From positions 1 to 11,561 of the forward strand of contig JAAXHR010000384.1 in NCBI GenBank assembly GCA_012270805.1: DNA of 11,561 bases, read 5' to 3'. Positions 1 through 7,373 of this stretch are shown here, piece by piece. The DNA is from Dehalococcoidia bacterium (GTDB taxonomy: Bacteria > Chloroflexota > Dehalococcoidia > Lucifugimonadales > Lucifugimonadaceae). How positions within the stretch are numbered: the first letter of the stretch is position 1; every line of letters starts with the position of its first letter. The translations under genes and the position numbers were made by a program. A model generated the notes under the pieces. That model was not told the origin of the DNA. It saw only the letters and a list, made by a program, of their open reading frames with translations, and searched no databases.

Positions 1-16
1 CACCAACCTCCCCTTC

Positions 17-43
17 GCGCAGCGAGAACGCAGTGGGGGCATA
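17..43. repeat. Dispersed repeat family A, copy 1
   Basis: A GC-rich element starting gcgcagcgagaacgcag. It resembles two other stretches in the window, at 1133-1160 and 9263-9290, which share the core gcg(a/c)agcgag followed by a G-run. With the flank included, 7-31 matches 1123-1147 at 23 of 25 positions. It is non-coding and lies downstream of the minus-strand gene that ends at 126. The function is unknown. Confidence 0.55.
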
Positions 44-56
44 CACCTGCACGTCT

Positions 57-97
57 AAACCCCCTCAATCCCCCTTGAGCATCAAGGGGGAGGGTTT
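57..97. terminator. Strong hairpin, possible terminator
   Basis: A perfect 10-bp stem (69-78 with 82-91, loop GCA) sits inside an outer 6-bp stem (57-62 with 92-97). The two are separated by a one-sided 6-nt bulge at 63-68. The hairpin is 29 nt past the stop of the minus-strand SMP-30 gene. T-tracts are short on both strands (TTTT after the plus-strand stem, TTT on the minus strand), so this could be a weak or bidirectional terminator or another palindromic repeat. Confidence 0.4.
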
Positions 98-125
98 TGC
101 GATGGCCCACATCGGTCGAACACTC

Positions 126-1031
126 TCACGACCAGTGGAAGTCGGTCTCGAACTCCGCTTTTCCTTGAACCTTGTCTTGCCGAACGCGGTATAGCTGGCC
201 GCCCCGGTTCGATATGGCGTGGTACGCCGGCGGATCGTCGTCGGTTATCGGATCATCGCTACCGAACGTGGCCGTCGTCACGTAGATGTCGGTGAAATCG
301 TCGCCCCCGAACATCACCGCCGAAGTCTGGACCGCCGGGAACTTGATGCGACTCATCTCGGTGCCGTCTGGAGCGAACTGGATTATCTGCGCGCCGCCCC
401 AGCAGGCCGACCAGATGTTACCGTCACCGTCGACCGTCATTCCGTCCGGAATGCCTTCGCTGGGGTCCAGCTTCACCAAAATGCGACGATTCGTAAGTTC
501 CGACGTTGCGGCGTGGTAGTCGTAGGCGTAGATCTCGCCCGCCAGCGAGTCGGTGTGGTAAAAGACCGTGAGATCGGGTGAGAATCCCATCCCGTTGCTG
601 ATGCCCAGTCCGTCGGAGATCAGTTCGTGCGAACCGTCCGGATTGAAGCGCAATAGCTCGCCGCGCGGCGCATCCTCGAAGTAACTCCCGGCGTAGAAAC
701 TACCGTCCGGACCAGCGGTTACATCGTTGAACTGCATCCGCTCCCGCATCTCCGGCTCGTGATGCAGCCACTGCCAATCGGAATCTGACCGCCAAAGCAT
801 CACGCCCTCCCACGTCCCGAACGTCAACCCGCCGTTCTTGTTAACCGCCGCACCGCCGACGAAGATGCCGTTGTGGATCGTCTCATTCACATCGCTTGCA
901 GGATCGTATTTGAAGTAACGGCCACCCCGGATGTCGGTCCAGTACAGGACGCTAGTCTTCGGGTCCCAGACCGGCCCCTCGCCGACCAGCGCCTTCTCGT
1001 CAACAATCATCTCGATCTGCATCTCTGACAT
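126..1031 (-). CDS. SMP-30/gluconolactonase/LRE family protein
   Basis: A 301-residue protein of the usual length for the SMP-30/regucalcin/gluconolactonase family, a six-bladed metal-dependent beta-propeller. Members hydrolyse sugar lactones or related esters in the cytoplasm. The family's metal ligands are recognisable: Glu18 in GEGPVWD, Asn146 in GISNGMGFS and Asp196 in GIPDGMTVD. QFND (Asn102, Asp103) matches the usual substrate or metal-proximal site. The rest has the family's repetitive blade pattern, such as DGDGNIWSACWGG. No signal peptide is seen. The ATG at 1031 is preceded by a good Shine-Dalgarno (GAGGAGAG, complement of 1036-1043). The gene is divergent from the GH32 gene, so both may serve carbohydrate use, but the substrate cannot be read from sequence. 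A hairpin at 57-97 may end its transcript. The family call is firm; the substrate is unknown. Confidence 0.93.
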   Translation of the reverse strand: MSEMQIEMIVDEKALVGEGPVWDPKTSVLYWTDIRGGRYFKYDPASDVNETIHNGIFVGGAAVNKNGGLTFGTWEGVMLWRSDSDWQWLHHEPEMRERMQFNDVTAGPDGSFYAGSYFEDAPRGELLRFNPDGSHELISDGLGISNGMGFSPDLTVFYHTDSLAGEIYAYDYHAATSELTNRRILVKLDPSEGIPDGMTVDGDGNIWSACWGGAQIIQFAPDGTEMSRIKFPAVQTSAVMFGGDDFTDIYVTTATFGSDDPITDDDPPAYHAISNRGGQLYRVRQDKVQGKAEFETDFHWS

Positions 1032-1185
1032 TTGGCTCTCCTCGTCACGATCTATGAGTGCTCAGCGTAGTTCAATGTGGATATTATCGTTGTTGCACAT
1101 CCATTTCGAGAAACCCTGTTTTCCTCCCCTTCGCGAAGCGAGCACGCCAAGGGGTGCCCAACGGATCAGTCACCAAGGAATCGCC
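1032..1185. promoter_or_regulatory. Divergent intergenic region between SMP-30 and GH32 genes
   Basis: A 154-bp spacer that must hold the promoters for both divergent genes. It contains the SMP-30 Shine-Dalgarno (1036-1043, minus strand), a family A repeat (1123-1160), and a weak purine-rich AAGGAA (1175-1180) just before the GH32 ATG. No convincing -35/-10 pair or operator palindrome could be picked out by eye. Confidence 0.4.
1123..1160. repeat. Dispersed repeat family A, copy 2, in the GH32 leader
   Basis: The first 25 bases (1123-1147) match positions 7-31 at 23 of 25. The second part (1133-1160) resembles 9263-9290, sharing gcgaagcgag, a G-run and tgccca. It ends 25 nt before the GH32 start codon, so it is probably transcribed in that gene's 5' leader. 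Confidence 0.6.
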
Positions 1186-2811
1186 ATGACCGAGACCAGC
1201 TACAAATCCCTGGCACCGCACTACACGTTTGCCGACACGTTGGAGGAGCAGGAGGCGCAGCTTAAGGTGAATCCGCTCCTCAACCGCATGATCGCATCCC
1301 GACAGGCAAAGGCTGGCGATCCGCATCGGCCGATATATCACTACGTCAACCCCGAGAACACGCTGAACGATCCCAACGGGCTGTGCTTCTGGCAGGGCAG
1401 ATGGCACCTCTTCTATCAGGGATACCCGCCGGAGGACCCCCGGGTGCACTGGGGGCATGCAGTCAGCGACGATCTGATCCACTGGCGCGACCTGCCGTAC
1501 GCGATCTACCCCGATCCGGAAGAGTGCTGCTTCTCCGGCTCAACGTTAGTTGAGGACGACCGCGTGATCGCGATGTATCACGGGACACAGGTGGGGAACA
1601 TGTGTGCAGTCTCTAACGATCCGTTGCTGCTGAACTGGGAGAAGGTGACGGGACAGGCGGTCATCCCAACGCTCCCGCAAGATGGCTCGCCGCAGGAGTA
1701 CACGGTCTTCGATCCCTGCATCTGGAAGAAGGGCGACTACTACTACTCGCTCTCCTGCGGCATGTTGCCGGAAGGGCTGACCGGCAAACGGGTCGCAGTC
1801 GATTTCCTATTCAGGTCGAAAGACCTCGCGACATGGGAGTATCTACACCCCTTCACCGAGGACGACCGTTTCACCTTAGTCGGCGACGACGGCGCGTGCC
1901 CATACTTCTGGCCCATCGGCGACCGCTGGATTCTCCCGTTCTTCAGCCACATGAGCGGCGGACAGTACCTTCTCGGCGACTACGACACGGAGCGCGACAA
2001 GTTCATCGTGACGAGTGCCGGGCTCTTCAACTTCGGAGCGTCAACACCGTCCGGCGTTCACGCACCCTCAGCGACGCCCGACGGCGAGGGTGGCGTGATC
2101 ATCATCCACAACATGAACCCCGGCTACCCGTCCGAGGGCTGGAACCAGATCATGTCGTTGCCGCGACGCGTGACTCTCGGACAGCGCGAAGATGAGTTGA
2201 AGATCGAACCGGCGGGCGACGTCGAGTCGCTGCGCGGCGAACACGTTCGGATAGAGGAGACGATCCTACCCGCGAACGAGGAGCTGGTACTGGGTGGCGT
2301 CTCAGGCAACGCCATGGAGTTAATGTTGGAAATCGATGCCAAAGACTCGCCGATGGTCGAGCTGAACGTGCTGCGGTCGCCGAACCGCGAGGAGTACACG
2401 CGGATATCGTTCTTCAAGGATCGCGGCTTCCGGAAACACCGCGACCTGCCCAAAGAAGGTGCGCTGCTGGCAAGCGGTCTGCCCGCAGTTCCACCGTTCG
2501 GCTCGCCTAGACCCGTCCCAGCGATGCAGAGCATCGTCTCGCTCGACACATCCTACTCGTCCACACTCGCAGATGCGCTCTCGCGACCGCCGGAAACCGC
2601 TCCGATAGTGCTCGAAGACGACGAGCCGCTGCGCCTGCGCGTCTTCATCGACAAGAGCATCGTCGAGATCTTCGCCAACGACCAGCAGTGCATAGCCGCC
2701 CGCGTCTACCCCGGCCGATCCGACAGCCTTGGCGTATCGCTCCGCGCCCAAGGCTCAGAGGCGGTCTTGAAATCGCTCGAAGCCTGGCAGATGTCGAACA
2801 TCTACGAGTAG
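1186..2811 (+). CDS. Glycoside hydrolase family 32 protein (levanase/invertase-like), divergent EC motif
   Basis: A 541-residue GH32 protein. The family hydrolyses beta-fructosides such as sucrose, inulin or levan using a five-bladed propeller followed by a beta-sandwich. The nucleophile motif NDPNG is at 61-65 (Asp62), followed by typical HLFYQGYPP and HWGHAVSDDLIHW. The transition-state Asp is probably Asp176 in VFDP, where most members have RDP. At the third motif, usually EC, the protein reads GACPYFWPIGD, so Ala237 stands where the acid/base Glu is expected. Propeller features continue with MSLPRRVTL (about 323-331). The C-terminal sandwich carries the typical RVFIDKSIVEIFAND motif. The ATG at 1186 is chosen because AAGGAA lies 5 nt upstream and similarity begins there; the frame stays open upstream to 931, but that part overlaps the opposite gene and looks non-coding. 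No signal peptide is seen, so a cytoplasmic location is inferred. Confidence 0.9.
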   Translation: MTETSYKSLAPHYTFADTLEEQEAQLKVNPLLNRMIASRQAKAGDPHRPIYHYVNPENTLNDPNGLCFWQGRWHLFYQGYPPEDPRVHWGHAVSDDLIHWRDLPYAIYPDPEECCFSGSTLVEDDRVIAMYHGTQVGNMCAVSNDPLLLNWEKVTGQAVIPTLPQDGSPQEYTVFDPCIWKKGDYYYSLSCGMLPEGLTGKRVAVDFLFRSKDLATWEYLHPFTEDDRFTLVGDDGACPYFWPIGDRWILPFFSHMSGGQYLLGDYDTERDKFIVTSAGLFNFGASTPSGVHAPSATPDGEGGVIIIHNMNPGYPSEGWNQIMSLPRRVTLGQREDELKIEPAGDVESLRGEHVRIEETILPANEELVLGGVSGNAMELMLEIDAKDSPMVELNVLRSPNREEYTRISFFKDRGFRKHRDLPKEGALLASGLPAVPPFGSPRPVPAMQSIVSLDTSYSSTLADALSRPPETAPIVLEDDEPLRLRVFIDKSIVEIFANDQQCIAARVYPGRSDSLGVSLRAQGSEAVLKSLEAWQMSNIYE

Positions 2812-2837
2812 TTGCTCGAAAGTACTATTGAGACATC

Positions 2838-2921
2838 GGGGGAGTGGCGGAATGGTAGACGCGCATGCCTTAGGAGCATGTGGCTGCGGCCGTGCGGGTT
2901 CGAATCCCGCCTCCCCCACCA
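2838..2921 (+). tRNA. tRNA-Leu (anticodon UAG)
   Basis: A complete class II tRNA. The acceptor stem pairs 2838-2844 (GGGGGAG) with 2911-2917 (CTCCCCC). The discriminator A is at 2918 and CCA is encoded at 2919-2921. The anticodon stem is 2864-2868 with 2876-2880, and the anticodon TAG is at 2871-2873, reading CUN leucine codons. The variable arm 2881-2893 folds as GGC-tgcg-GCC. The T arm is gcggg-ttcgaat-cccgc. The long variable arm confirms the leucine class. The tRNA starts 26 nt after the GH32 stop, and the HEPN gene ends 79 nt beyond its 3' end on the other strand. Confidence 0.97.
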
Positions 2922-2962
2922 GGGGTTGATGATGTCGTAACTGGGGCCCCAATTCCATCTCG

Positions 2963-2979
2963 GCGCGGACGATCCGCGC
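2963..2979. terminator. GC-rich hairpin between tRNA-Leu and the HEPN gene
   Basis: A perfect 7-bp stem, GCGCGGA (2963-2969) with TCCGCGC (2973-2979), loop CGA. It lies in the 78-nt gap between the tRNA 3' end and the minus-strand HEPN stop, so it could end transcripts from both sides. No T-tract follows on either strand, which keeps the terminator call weak. Confidence 0.3.
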
Positions 2980-2999
2980 GGCTGATCTGGCTGCGAGGG

Positions 3000-4352
3000 T
3001 TATGAATGACGCAAGATCATTCGTTGCCTAATAGTGTTCCGTCCCCGAAGCACCGCGATTTGCAGTTGTTCGAGGTCACGCGCGACGCTTCGAATTGACT
3101 CTATATCCGTTTGGCTGATGGCCGTGTCCATCTCGTCAATCTTTTTCTGTTCCAGTTCCACGAGCAGATGAATCATTTCGACGAACGGAGCTCCAAGACG
3201 CGACTTCCTATCCAAGTGATACTCATCGAAAAGCGCACGCAGCGCTTCCCGTTTTTCCGTAACGAGCTGTTTAAACTGTCCCAGTTCGTTTCGGAGGGCA
3301 GACACTTCGGCGAACGGCATATCCGGTTGAATCTTGGTTGCCGCCTCAACAATTTTGGCGAGTGCTTCGTCGATGCCTACTCCTTCAAACTGAATGCTGA
3401 ATTGCTCCAGCAGGGGGATTACATCCTCCTCCGGCAAAATTCCCCTATGCTGCACTTGAAGCAACCTGTTTTGGTCCACGTGGCCGGTTACTTGCAGCTC
3501 GATGGATGCCAATCCCTTCGCGGCAGCCAAAAATTCAGCTGTCTCGGTCTGTCCTGGCCCCAGGTTGTTCCATTCAGTGTTTGAGTAGTTCGAACGTGCG
3601 AGGGCACGAGCCCCTTTCAGTTCCAGTCTCACATTTCTGAACGTGATGTCCGGCCTGCCTTCGCTAGATGGCGCGGTGTTGGTTACTCTTACTGAAAATC
3701 GAACAAGTCCCCGGTTTCGCTGTTCATCATTAGCAGGCTGGACGGACGACTCAACTTCCAAGTAGGACTCCAATGCGCGCCAGAATCCCAACAGCGCATC
3801 ATCTGCAATTAGTGGGTAATCATCGTCTAGGGGCTCGCGTGGTGGGTCTTCCGGTACATTCAAGTCTTCCTCCGGGATGCTTACCTCTTGGTCGAGGCTG
3901 TCCTGAAACATCTGTTGAATCTCCAGCGCCTCTCTCTGGCGTAGCGAAATCAAGATTTCGCGCATGGCTTGAACTGACTGCATCGCGTTAGGAACCGTCC
4001 ATTGATCGTCGAGGACATGTGCCCATTCGTTCCTCTTTGTGGAAAGGAGACTGAACAACCGCAACGTGTAGTCGAGGTTTGAGAACTGGTTTGCAAATGC
4101 GGCGGCGTGATTCCTCTCCACAATGCGCGCGAAGTGGGAAGTGTCCAGAAGGTGAGCGATATCTGCCGGCGCAACCTTTTGCCGATCTCGCTCCAGGTTT
4201 TCGCGTTGGTTATCGCCTAACGCGGGTAAAACCCCGTTCTCCCACCAATCAGAGCCGTAGGCGGATTTCAGGCACTTTGCGAGACCTGCGCGCATTCCCT
4301 TGATATAAACCCGGTGTGCCCGCGTGAAGATTTCGTAAGCATCCTGTTCCAA
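3000..4352 (-). CDS. Swt1-like HEPN domain protein, orphan; candidate defence or stress gene
   Basis: A 450-residue protein. Residues about 1-140 look like the Swt1-like HEPN domain: helical, with GSDWW (33-37) and RNEWAH, in which Arg107, Asn108 and His112 form the HEPN R-X4-H motif typical of RNase or nucleotide-modifying HEPN proteins. Residues 155-180 are an acidic, proline-rich linker. About 215-300 look like a beta-sandwich (alternating strands, TNTAP, NLGPGQTETAEF). About 340-450 is predicted helical and coiled-coil, rich in Glu, Gln, Leu and Arg. Translation starts at TTG (complement of 4350-4352) with GAGGA 6 nt upstream; an in-frame stop just upstream (complement of 4362-4364) rules out a longer protein, and the first ATG would be residue 20. 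Two of its lines counted by hand are about 52% GC, versus about 63% for a GH32 line, hinting at transfer. HEPN proteins often act in toxin-antitoxin, phage defence or RNA processing; that role here is inferred. No partner gene is adjacent. Confidence 0.75.
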   Translation of the reverse strand: MEQDAYEIFTRAHRVYIKGMRAGLAKCLKSAYGSDWWENGVLPALGDNQRENLERDRQKVAPADIAHLLDTSHFARIVERNHAAAFANQFSNLDYTLRLFSLLSTKRNEWAHVLDDQWTVPNAMQSVQAMREILISLRQREALEIQQMFQDSLDQEVSIPEEDLNVPEDPPREPLDDDYPLIADDALLGFWRALESYLEVESSVQPANDEQRNRGLVRFSVRVTNTAPSSEGRPDITFRNVRLELKGARALARSNYSNTEWNNLGPGQTETAEFLAAAKGLASIELQVTGHVDQNRLLQVQHRGILPEEDVIPLLEQFSIQFEGVGIDEALAKIVEAATKIQPDMPFAEVSALRNELGQFKQLVTEKREALRALFDEYHLDRKSRLGAPFVEMIHLLVELEQKKIDEMDTAISQTDIESIRSVARDLEQLQIAVLRGRNTIRQRMILRHS

Positions 4353-4715
4353 TGACGTTCCTCAGGCTGGTTTGCAAGCCGTCGGCGAAATTATACCGTT
4401 CAAAGTTCCCGTTACGCTCGCTCCGCTGGTGGCGACTGTAATCTTTGCCAACCGCTTTGCTTACGGACTAGGGCACTCGACATATCAATGAAAGCGCCGA
4501 GCATCCTAGCGCTCTATGCCCGCAACCATCTAATCAGTCCCTTGCACCGTAACTAGTGCCGCCAGCCGCCCTGAGAAGCTTTCGGACATCCGCATCTCCC
4601 GTCGTATCCGTGCACTTCCGTACGCGCGCACGTCACATCAGCAGTCGTGCTAAATTTAAGGTCAGTACAGTTGCTTTTCGTAACTGCCGGGCAACACTTA
4701 ACTGCGAGGCCTTCA
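4353..4715. other. 363-bp divergent intergenic region
   Basis: This region separates the minus-strand HEPN gene from the plus-strand DUF1800 operon and must hold both promoters. The HEPN Shine-Dalgarno GAGGA (4359-4363, minus) and the DUF1800 Shine-Dalgarno GAGG (4706-4709) are visible. A repeat-like piece, gttacgctcgctccgct (from about 4411), resembles the gctacgctcgcg core found at 9335 and 9757. No tRNA, operator or convincing promoter hexamers were identified. The frame of DUF1800 is open back to 4647, but that part does not look coding. Confidence 0.5.
4359..4363 (-). promoter_or_regulatory. Shine-Dalgarno fixing the TTG start of the HEPN gene
   Basis: GAGGA on the minus strand lies 6 nt before the TTG at 4352-4350. 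Its last bases border an in-frame TGA (complement of 4362-4364), so no upstream start is possible and TTG is the best-placed initiator. Confidence 0.65.
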
Positions 4716-6104
4716 ATGACTACCGCTGTTATGAAAGAAACCGACACCGCCCTGATGGCGCATCTTTTGCGCCGAGCAGGATTTGGAGCGACACGGGATC
4801 AGATAGACGACTACGTCGCCAAAGGCTACGAACAAACTGTCGAAGAGCTCCTTCATCCCGAGCACTCGGATCCTGAAGATCAGGACTTGCTGGATCGCTA
4901 CTTCATCGCTTCTGTGGAGGCTAGATCGGTAGGTCACGCCGATCCACAGTGGGCGTGGCGCATGGCTACCAGCACAAAACATCTCGAAGAAAAGATCGCC
5001 CTCTTCTGGCACGGTTTACTAGCGGTTGGCGGCATCAAGCTCGACCATGGGATGGAGATGCTCACAGAGATCGATCTCTTCCGCCGATACGGTCTCGGCA
5101 AGTTCCGCGACATTCTGCTGCAAATCTCCCGCAACCCGGGAATGATGTACTGGCTGGACAACCAAAACAGCCACAAGAACGCGCCTAACGAAAACTACGG
5201 TCGTGAGCTGCTCGAACTATTCTCGATGGGTATCGACGAGATGGGTGAGGGTGCCTACACCGAAGACGATGTCAAGGCCGCTGCACGAGCCTTCACCGGG
5301 TGGGCCTCCAAGCCGACCATGCCGCCGTTCTTCCTAGGCCCGTTCCCGATGGAGTTCCAATTCGATCCGGACGATCACGATGACGGTGAAAAGACATTCC
5401 TGGGCGAAGTCGGCAACTGGAACGGCGAGGACATCGTCGAGATCACCGTCCGTCAGCGGGCAACCGCGGAATTCATCACCAGAAGGCTTTACCAGTTCTT
5501 CGTAGCCGACGAAGCGGACGAGGATGAAGTCCAACGGCTGGCCGATGTCTTTCAGGCCAACGATGGCGAGATACGCGCCGTGCTCAGGGCGATCTTCAAG
5601 TCCGATCATTTCAAATCTGAAGCAGTCCGCTATCGCAAGGTGAAGAGCCCGACCGAGTTAGTGTTCGGTGTCGCGCGCTTGACCGATCGCTTCGATCTCC
5701 CAGATCTGGACGCGTCACAGCTGGCCACCCACACGATGTTCATGGGACAGTTTCTGCTCAACCCGCCCAGCGTTGAAGGTTGGCACGAGGGCGAAGAGTG
5801 GATCGACAGCGGCGCACTCGTCGAGCGAATCAACTTTGCCTCGACCGAACTGGAACGCAGAGACGCACCCGGCATTCAGCGAATGGTGGAGCATGTGCGC
5901 GAGGCCGGCGACCTCAGTTCCACGGAGTACGTGGCCGCGTGCCTTGAAGCGATGGGTTGCATCGACGTCTCAGACCGGACCTTCGGGCTGATTGCGGACC
6001 ACGCATCAGGTCAGTTGGAACCAACCAATGAGGACGAAGAGGCGGACCGTGCCATCGAGATATTCCAGTTGATCGCTTCGACACCCGACTATCAGTACTG
6101 CTGA
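4716..6104 (+). CDS. DUF1800 family protein
   Basis: A 462-residue protein of the DUF1800 family, whose biochemical role is not established. Family hallmarks run in order: LLRRAGFGAT (17-26), IALFWHGLL (94-102), MMYWLDNQNSHK followed by NENYGRELLELFSMG (143-172), YTEDDVKAAARAFTGW (181-196), FITRRLYQFF (253-262) and LLNPPSVEGWHEGEEW (347-362). The ATG at 4716 is chosen because GAGG lies 6 nt upstream and the 23 residues available further upstream look unlike the family. Many family members carry a signal peptide; none is visible here, as the protein opens with the polar MTTAVMKETD. The next gene, DUF1501, starts 37 nt after the stop, the classic partner arrangement. The C-terminal 70 residues are acidic and less conserved. 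The family call is firm; the function is unknown. Confidence 0.93.
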   Translation: MTTAVMKETDTALMAHLLRRAGFGATRDQIDDYVAKGYEQTVEELLHPEHSDPEDQDLLDRYFIASVEARSVGHADPQWAWRMATSTKHLEEKIALFWHGLLAVGGIKLDHGMEMLTEIDLFRRYGLGKFRDILLQISRNPGMMYWLDNQNSHKNAPNENYGRELLELFSMGIDEMGEGAYTEDDVKAAARAFTGWASKPTMPPFFLGPFPMEFQFDPDDHDDGEKTFLGEVGNWNGEDIVEITVRQRATAEFITRRLYQFFVADEADEDEVQRLADVFQANDGEIRAVLRAIFKSDHFKSEAVRYRKVKSPTELVFGVARLTDRFDLPDLDASQLATHTMFMGQFLLNPPSVEGWHEGEEWIDSGALVERINFASTELERRDAPGIQRMVEHVREAGDLSSTEYVAACLEAMGCIDVSDRTFGLIADHASGQLEPTNEDEEADRAIEIFQLIASTPDYQYC

Positions 6105-6141
6105 TACGAATAACAGCAAACAAATACGCAGGAGATAAGAA

Positions 6142-7296
6142 ATGGCATCGAATGGCCGCAACGGGAATGGCAGAGCCAAGAATCTGGTTGTCATCCAACT
6201 CTCTGGCGGCAACGACTATCTGAACACAGTCGTGCCTTACCAGGACGGACTCTATTACGACTATCGTCCGACTATGGGCCTGAGCGGCGAGAACGTGATT
6301 CCGGTGGACGACCGGGTCGCATTCAACTCCCACATGGGCCCATTCAAAAATCTCTACGATGAAGGCAAGTTGGCGGTTCTGATGGGCATCGGATACCCCG
6401 AGCCGAACCGATCTCACTTTCGCTCGATGGACATTTGGCACACCGCTGAGCCTGCGGTAGCATCCTCCGAAGGTTGGCTCGGAAAGACTACCAAGGCGCT
6501 CGATCCTGAGGGCAAAAACGCCGTGACAGCTGTCAACTTTGGCCGCGGCTTGCCGAGAGCCCTCGCATATCCGGACGTTTCCGTCGCATCAGTCGGAGCG
6601 CTAGAGTCCTACGGCTTATACACGGGGCTGGCGGGAGCTTCGAACCGCGATGCTCTGCTCGACACGGTCAGTCGCATCTACCAACCCATGTCAGACGATG
6701 GTCTTCCATCGTTGCGCCTGCTCCAGACCGGGCGTGGCATGCTCGACGGTGCTGACACCCTCAGGTCAGCTCCTGAAAAGTATTCATCCACGGTCGAGTA
6801 CAACGCAGAGAACCCAATTGCGCAGGCCCTCAAGGGTGTCGCTCAGGTAATGTCGGCCGACCTCGGCACACGTATCTTCTACACCCAGCACGGCAGCTTC
6901 GACACGCACACCAACGAATTGGTGAACCACGCCAAGTTGTGGGACGAGGTGTCGGAAGCTCTGGAGTGCTTCTGGGAGGATCTGAACGAGCTCGGCCAGG
7001 CGGATGACACGGTGATCTGGATGTTCTCCGAGTTTGGCAGACGGATCGAGGACAACGGCGCCGGCACCGACCATGGTTCCGGTGGCGTCGCGTTTATGAT
7101 CGGCAACCCGGTCAAGGGTGGACTCTACGGCGACTATCCAAGCCTCAAGCCGGCCGATCAATTGGAAGGCGACGTCCACTACAACACGGATTACCGGGAC
7201 GTCTACGCGACCATCCTGGACGACTTCATGCATGTCGATTCCGAGTGGGTGCTGAACATGAAGTTCAACCGGATGCCCGAGTTGGTAGCGAACTGA
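6142..7296 (+). CDS. DUF1501 family protein (alkaline phosphatase-like fold)
   Basis: A 384-residue DUF1501 protein, a family related to the sulfatase/alkaline phosphatase superfamily, usually with metal-site Asp and His residues. Visible motifs are LVVIQLSGGNDYLNTV (15-30), SHFRSMDIWHTA (91-102), GSFDTH (251-256), WMFSEFGRR (293-301) and GTDHGSGG (308-315). These last segments are the likely metal-binding core. DYRDVYATILDDF (350-362) is the usual C-terminal signature. GGAG at 6131-6134 lies 7 nt before the ATG. Many relatives begin with a Tat signal; here the N-terminus is short and polar (MASNGRNGNGRAKN), so a cytoplasmic location is inferred. It sits between DUF1800 and an NHL protein in one operon. 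The substrate is unknown. Confidence 0.93.
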   Translation: MASNGRNGNGRAKNLVVIQLSGGNDYLNTVVPYQDGLYYDYRPTMGLSGENVIPVDDRVAFNSHMGPFKNLYDEGKLAVLMGIGYPEPNRSHFRSMDIWHTAEPAVASSEGWLGKTTKALDPEGKNAVTAVNFGRGLPRALAYPDVSVASVGALESYGLYTGLAGASNRDALLDTVSRIYQPMSDDGLPSLRLLQTGRGMLDGADTLRSAPEKYSSTVEYNAENPIAQALKGVAQVMSADLGTRIFYTQHGSFDTHTNELVNHAKLWDEVSEALECFWEDLNELGQADDTVIWMFSEFGRRIEDNGAGTDHGSGGVAFMIGNPVKGGLYGDYPSLKPADQLEGDVHYNTDYRDVYATILDDFMHVDSEWVLNMKFNRMPELVAN

Positions 7297-7373
7297 CGGC
7301 ACATCAGCTCGCCGGCTGTTCAATCCCAGCTGATGGTGACGGGCACGGTGCTCCACAGTACGGAGACAGCAAG

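Noticed and set aside
931..1185. N-terminal extension of the GH32 frame back to 931
   Set aside because: It overlaps the start of the SMP-30 gene on the other strand, crosses a dispersed repeat, and its Ser-rich translation is unlike GH32. The ATG at 1186 has AAGGAA before it.
2922..4715. Genomic island with tRNA-Leu att site around the HEPN gene
   Set aside because: I looked for a repeat of the tRNA 3' end (ttcgaatcccgcctccccc) beyond the HEPN gene and saw none, and there is no integrase. Gene acquisition remains possible but not as an att-flanked island within this window.
7245..7373. Earlier start for the NHL protein at 7245
   Set aside because: It overlaps the end of DUF1501 and lacks NHL-like sequence. 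The ATG at 7374 has a well-placed GGAG.
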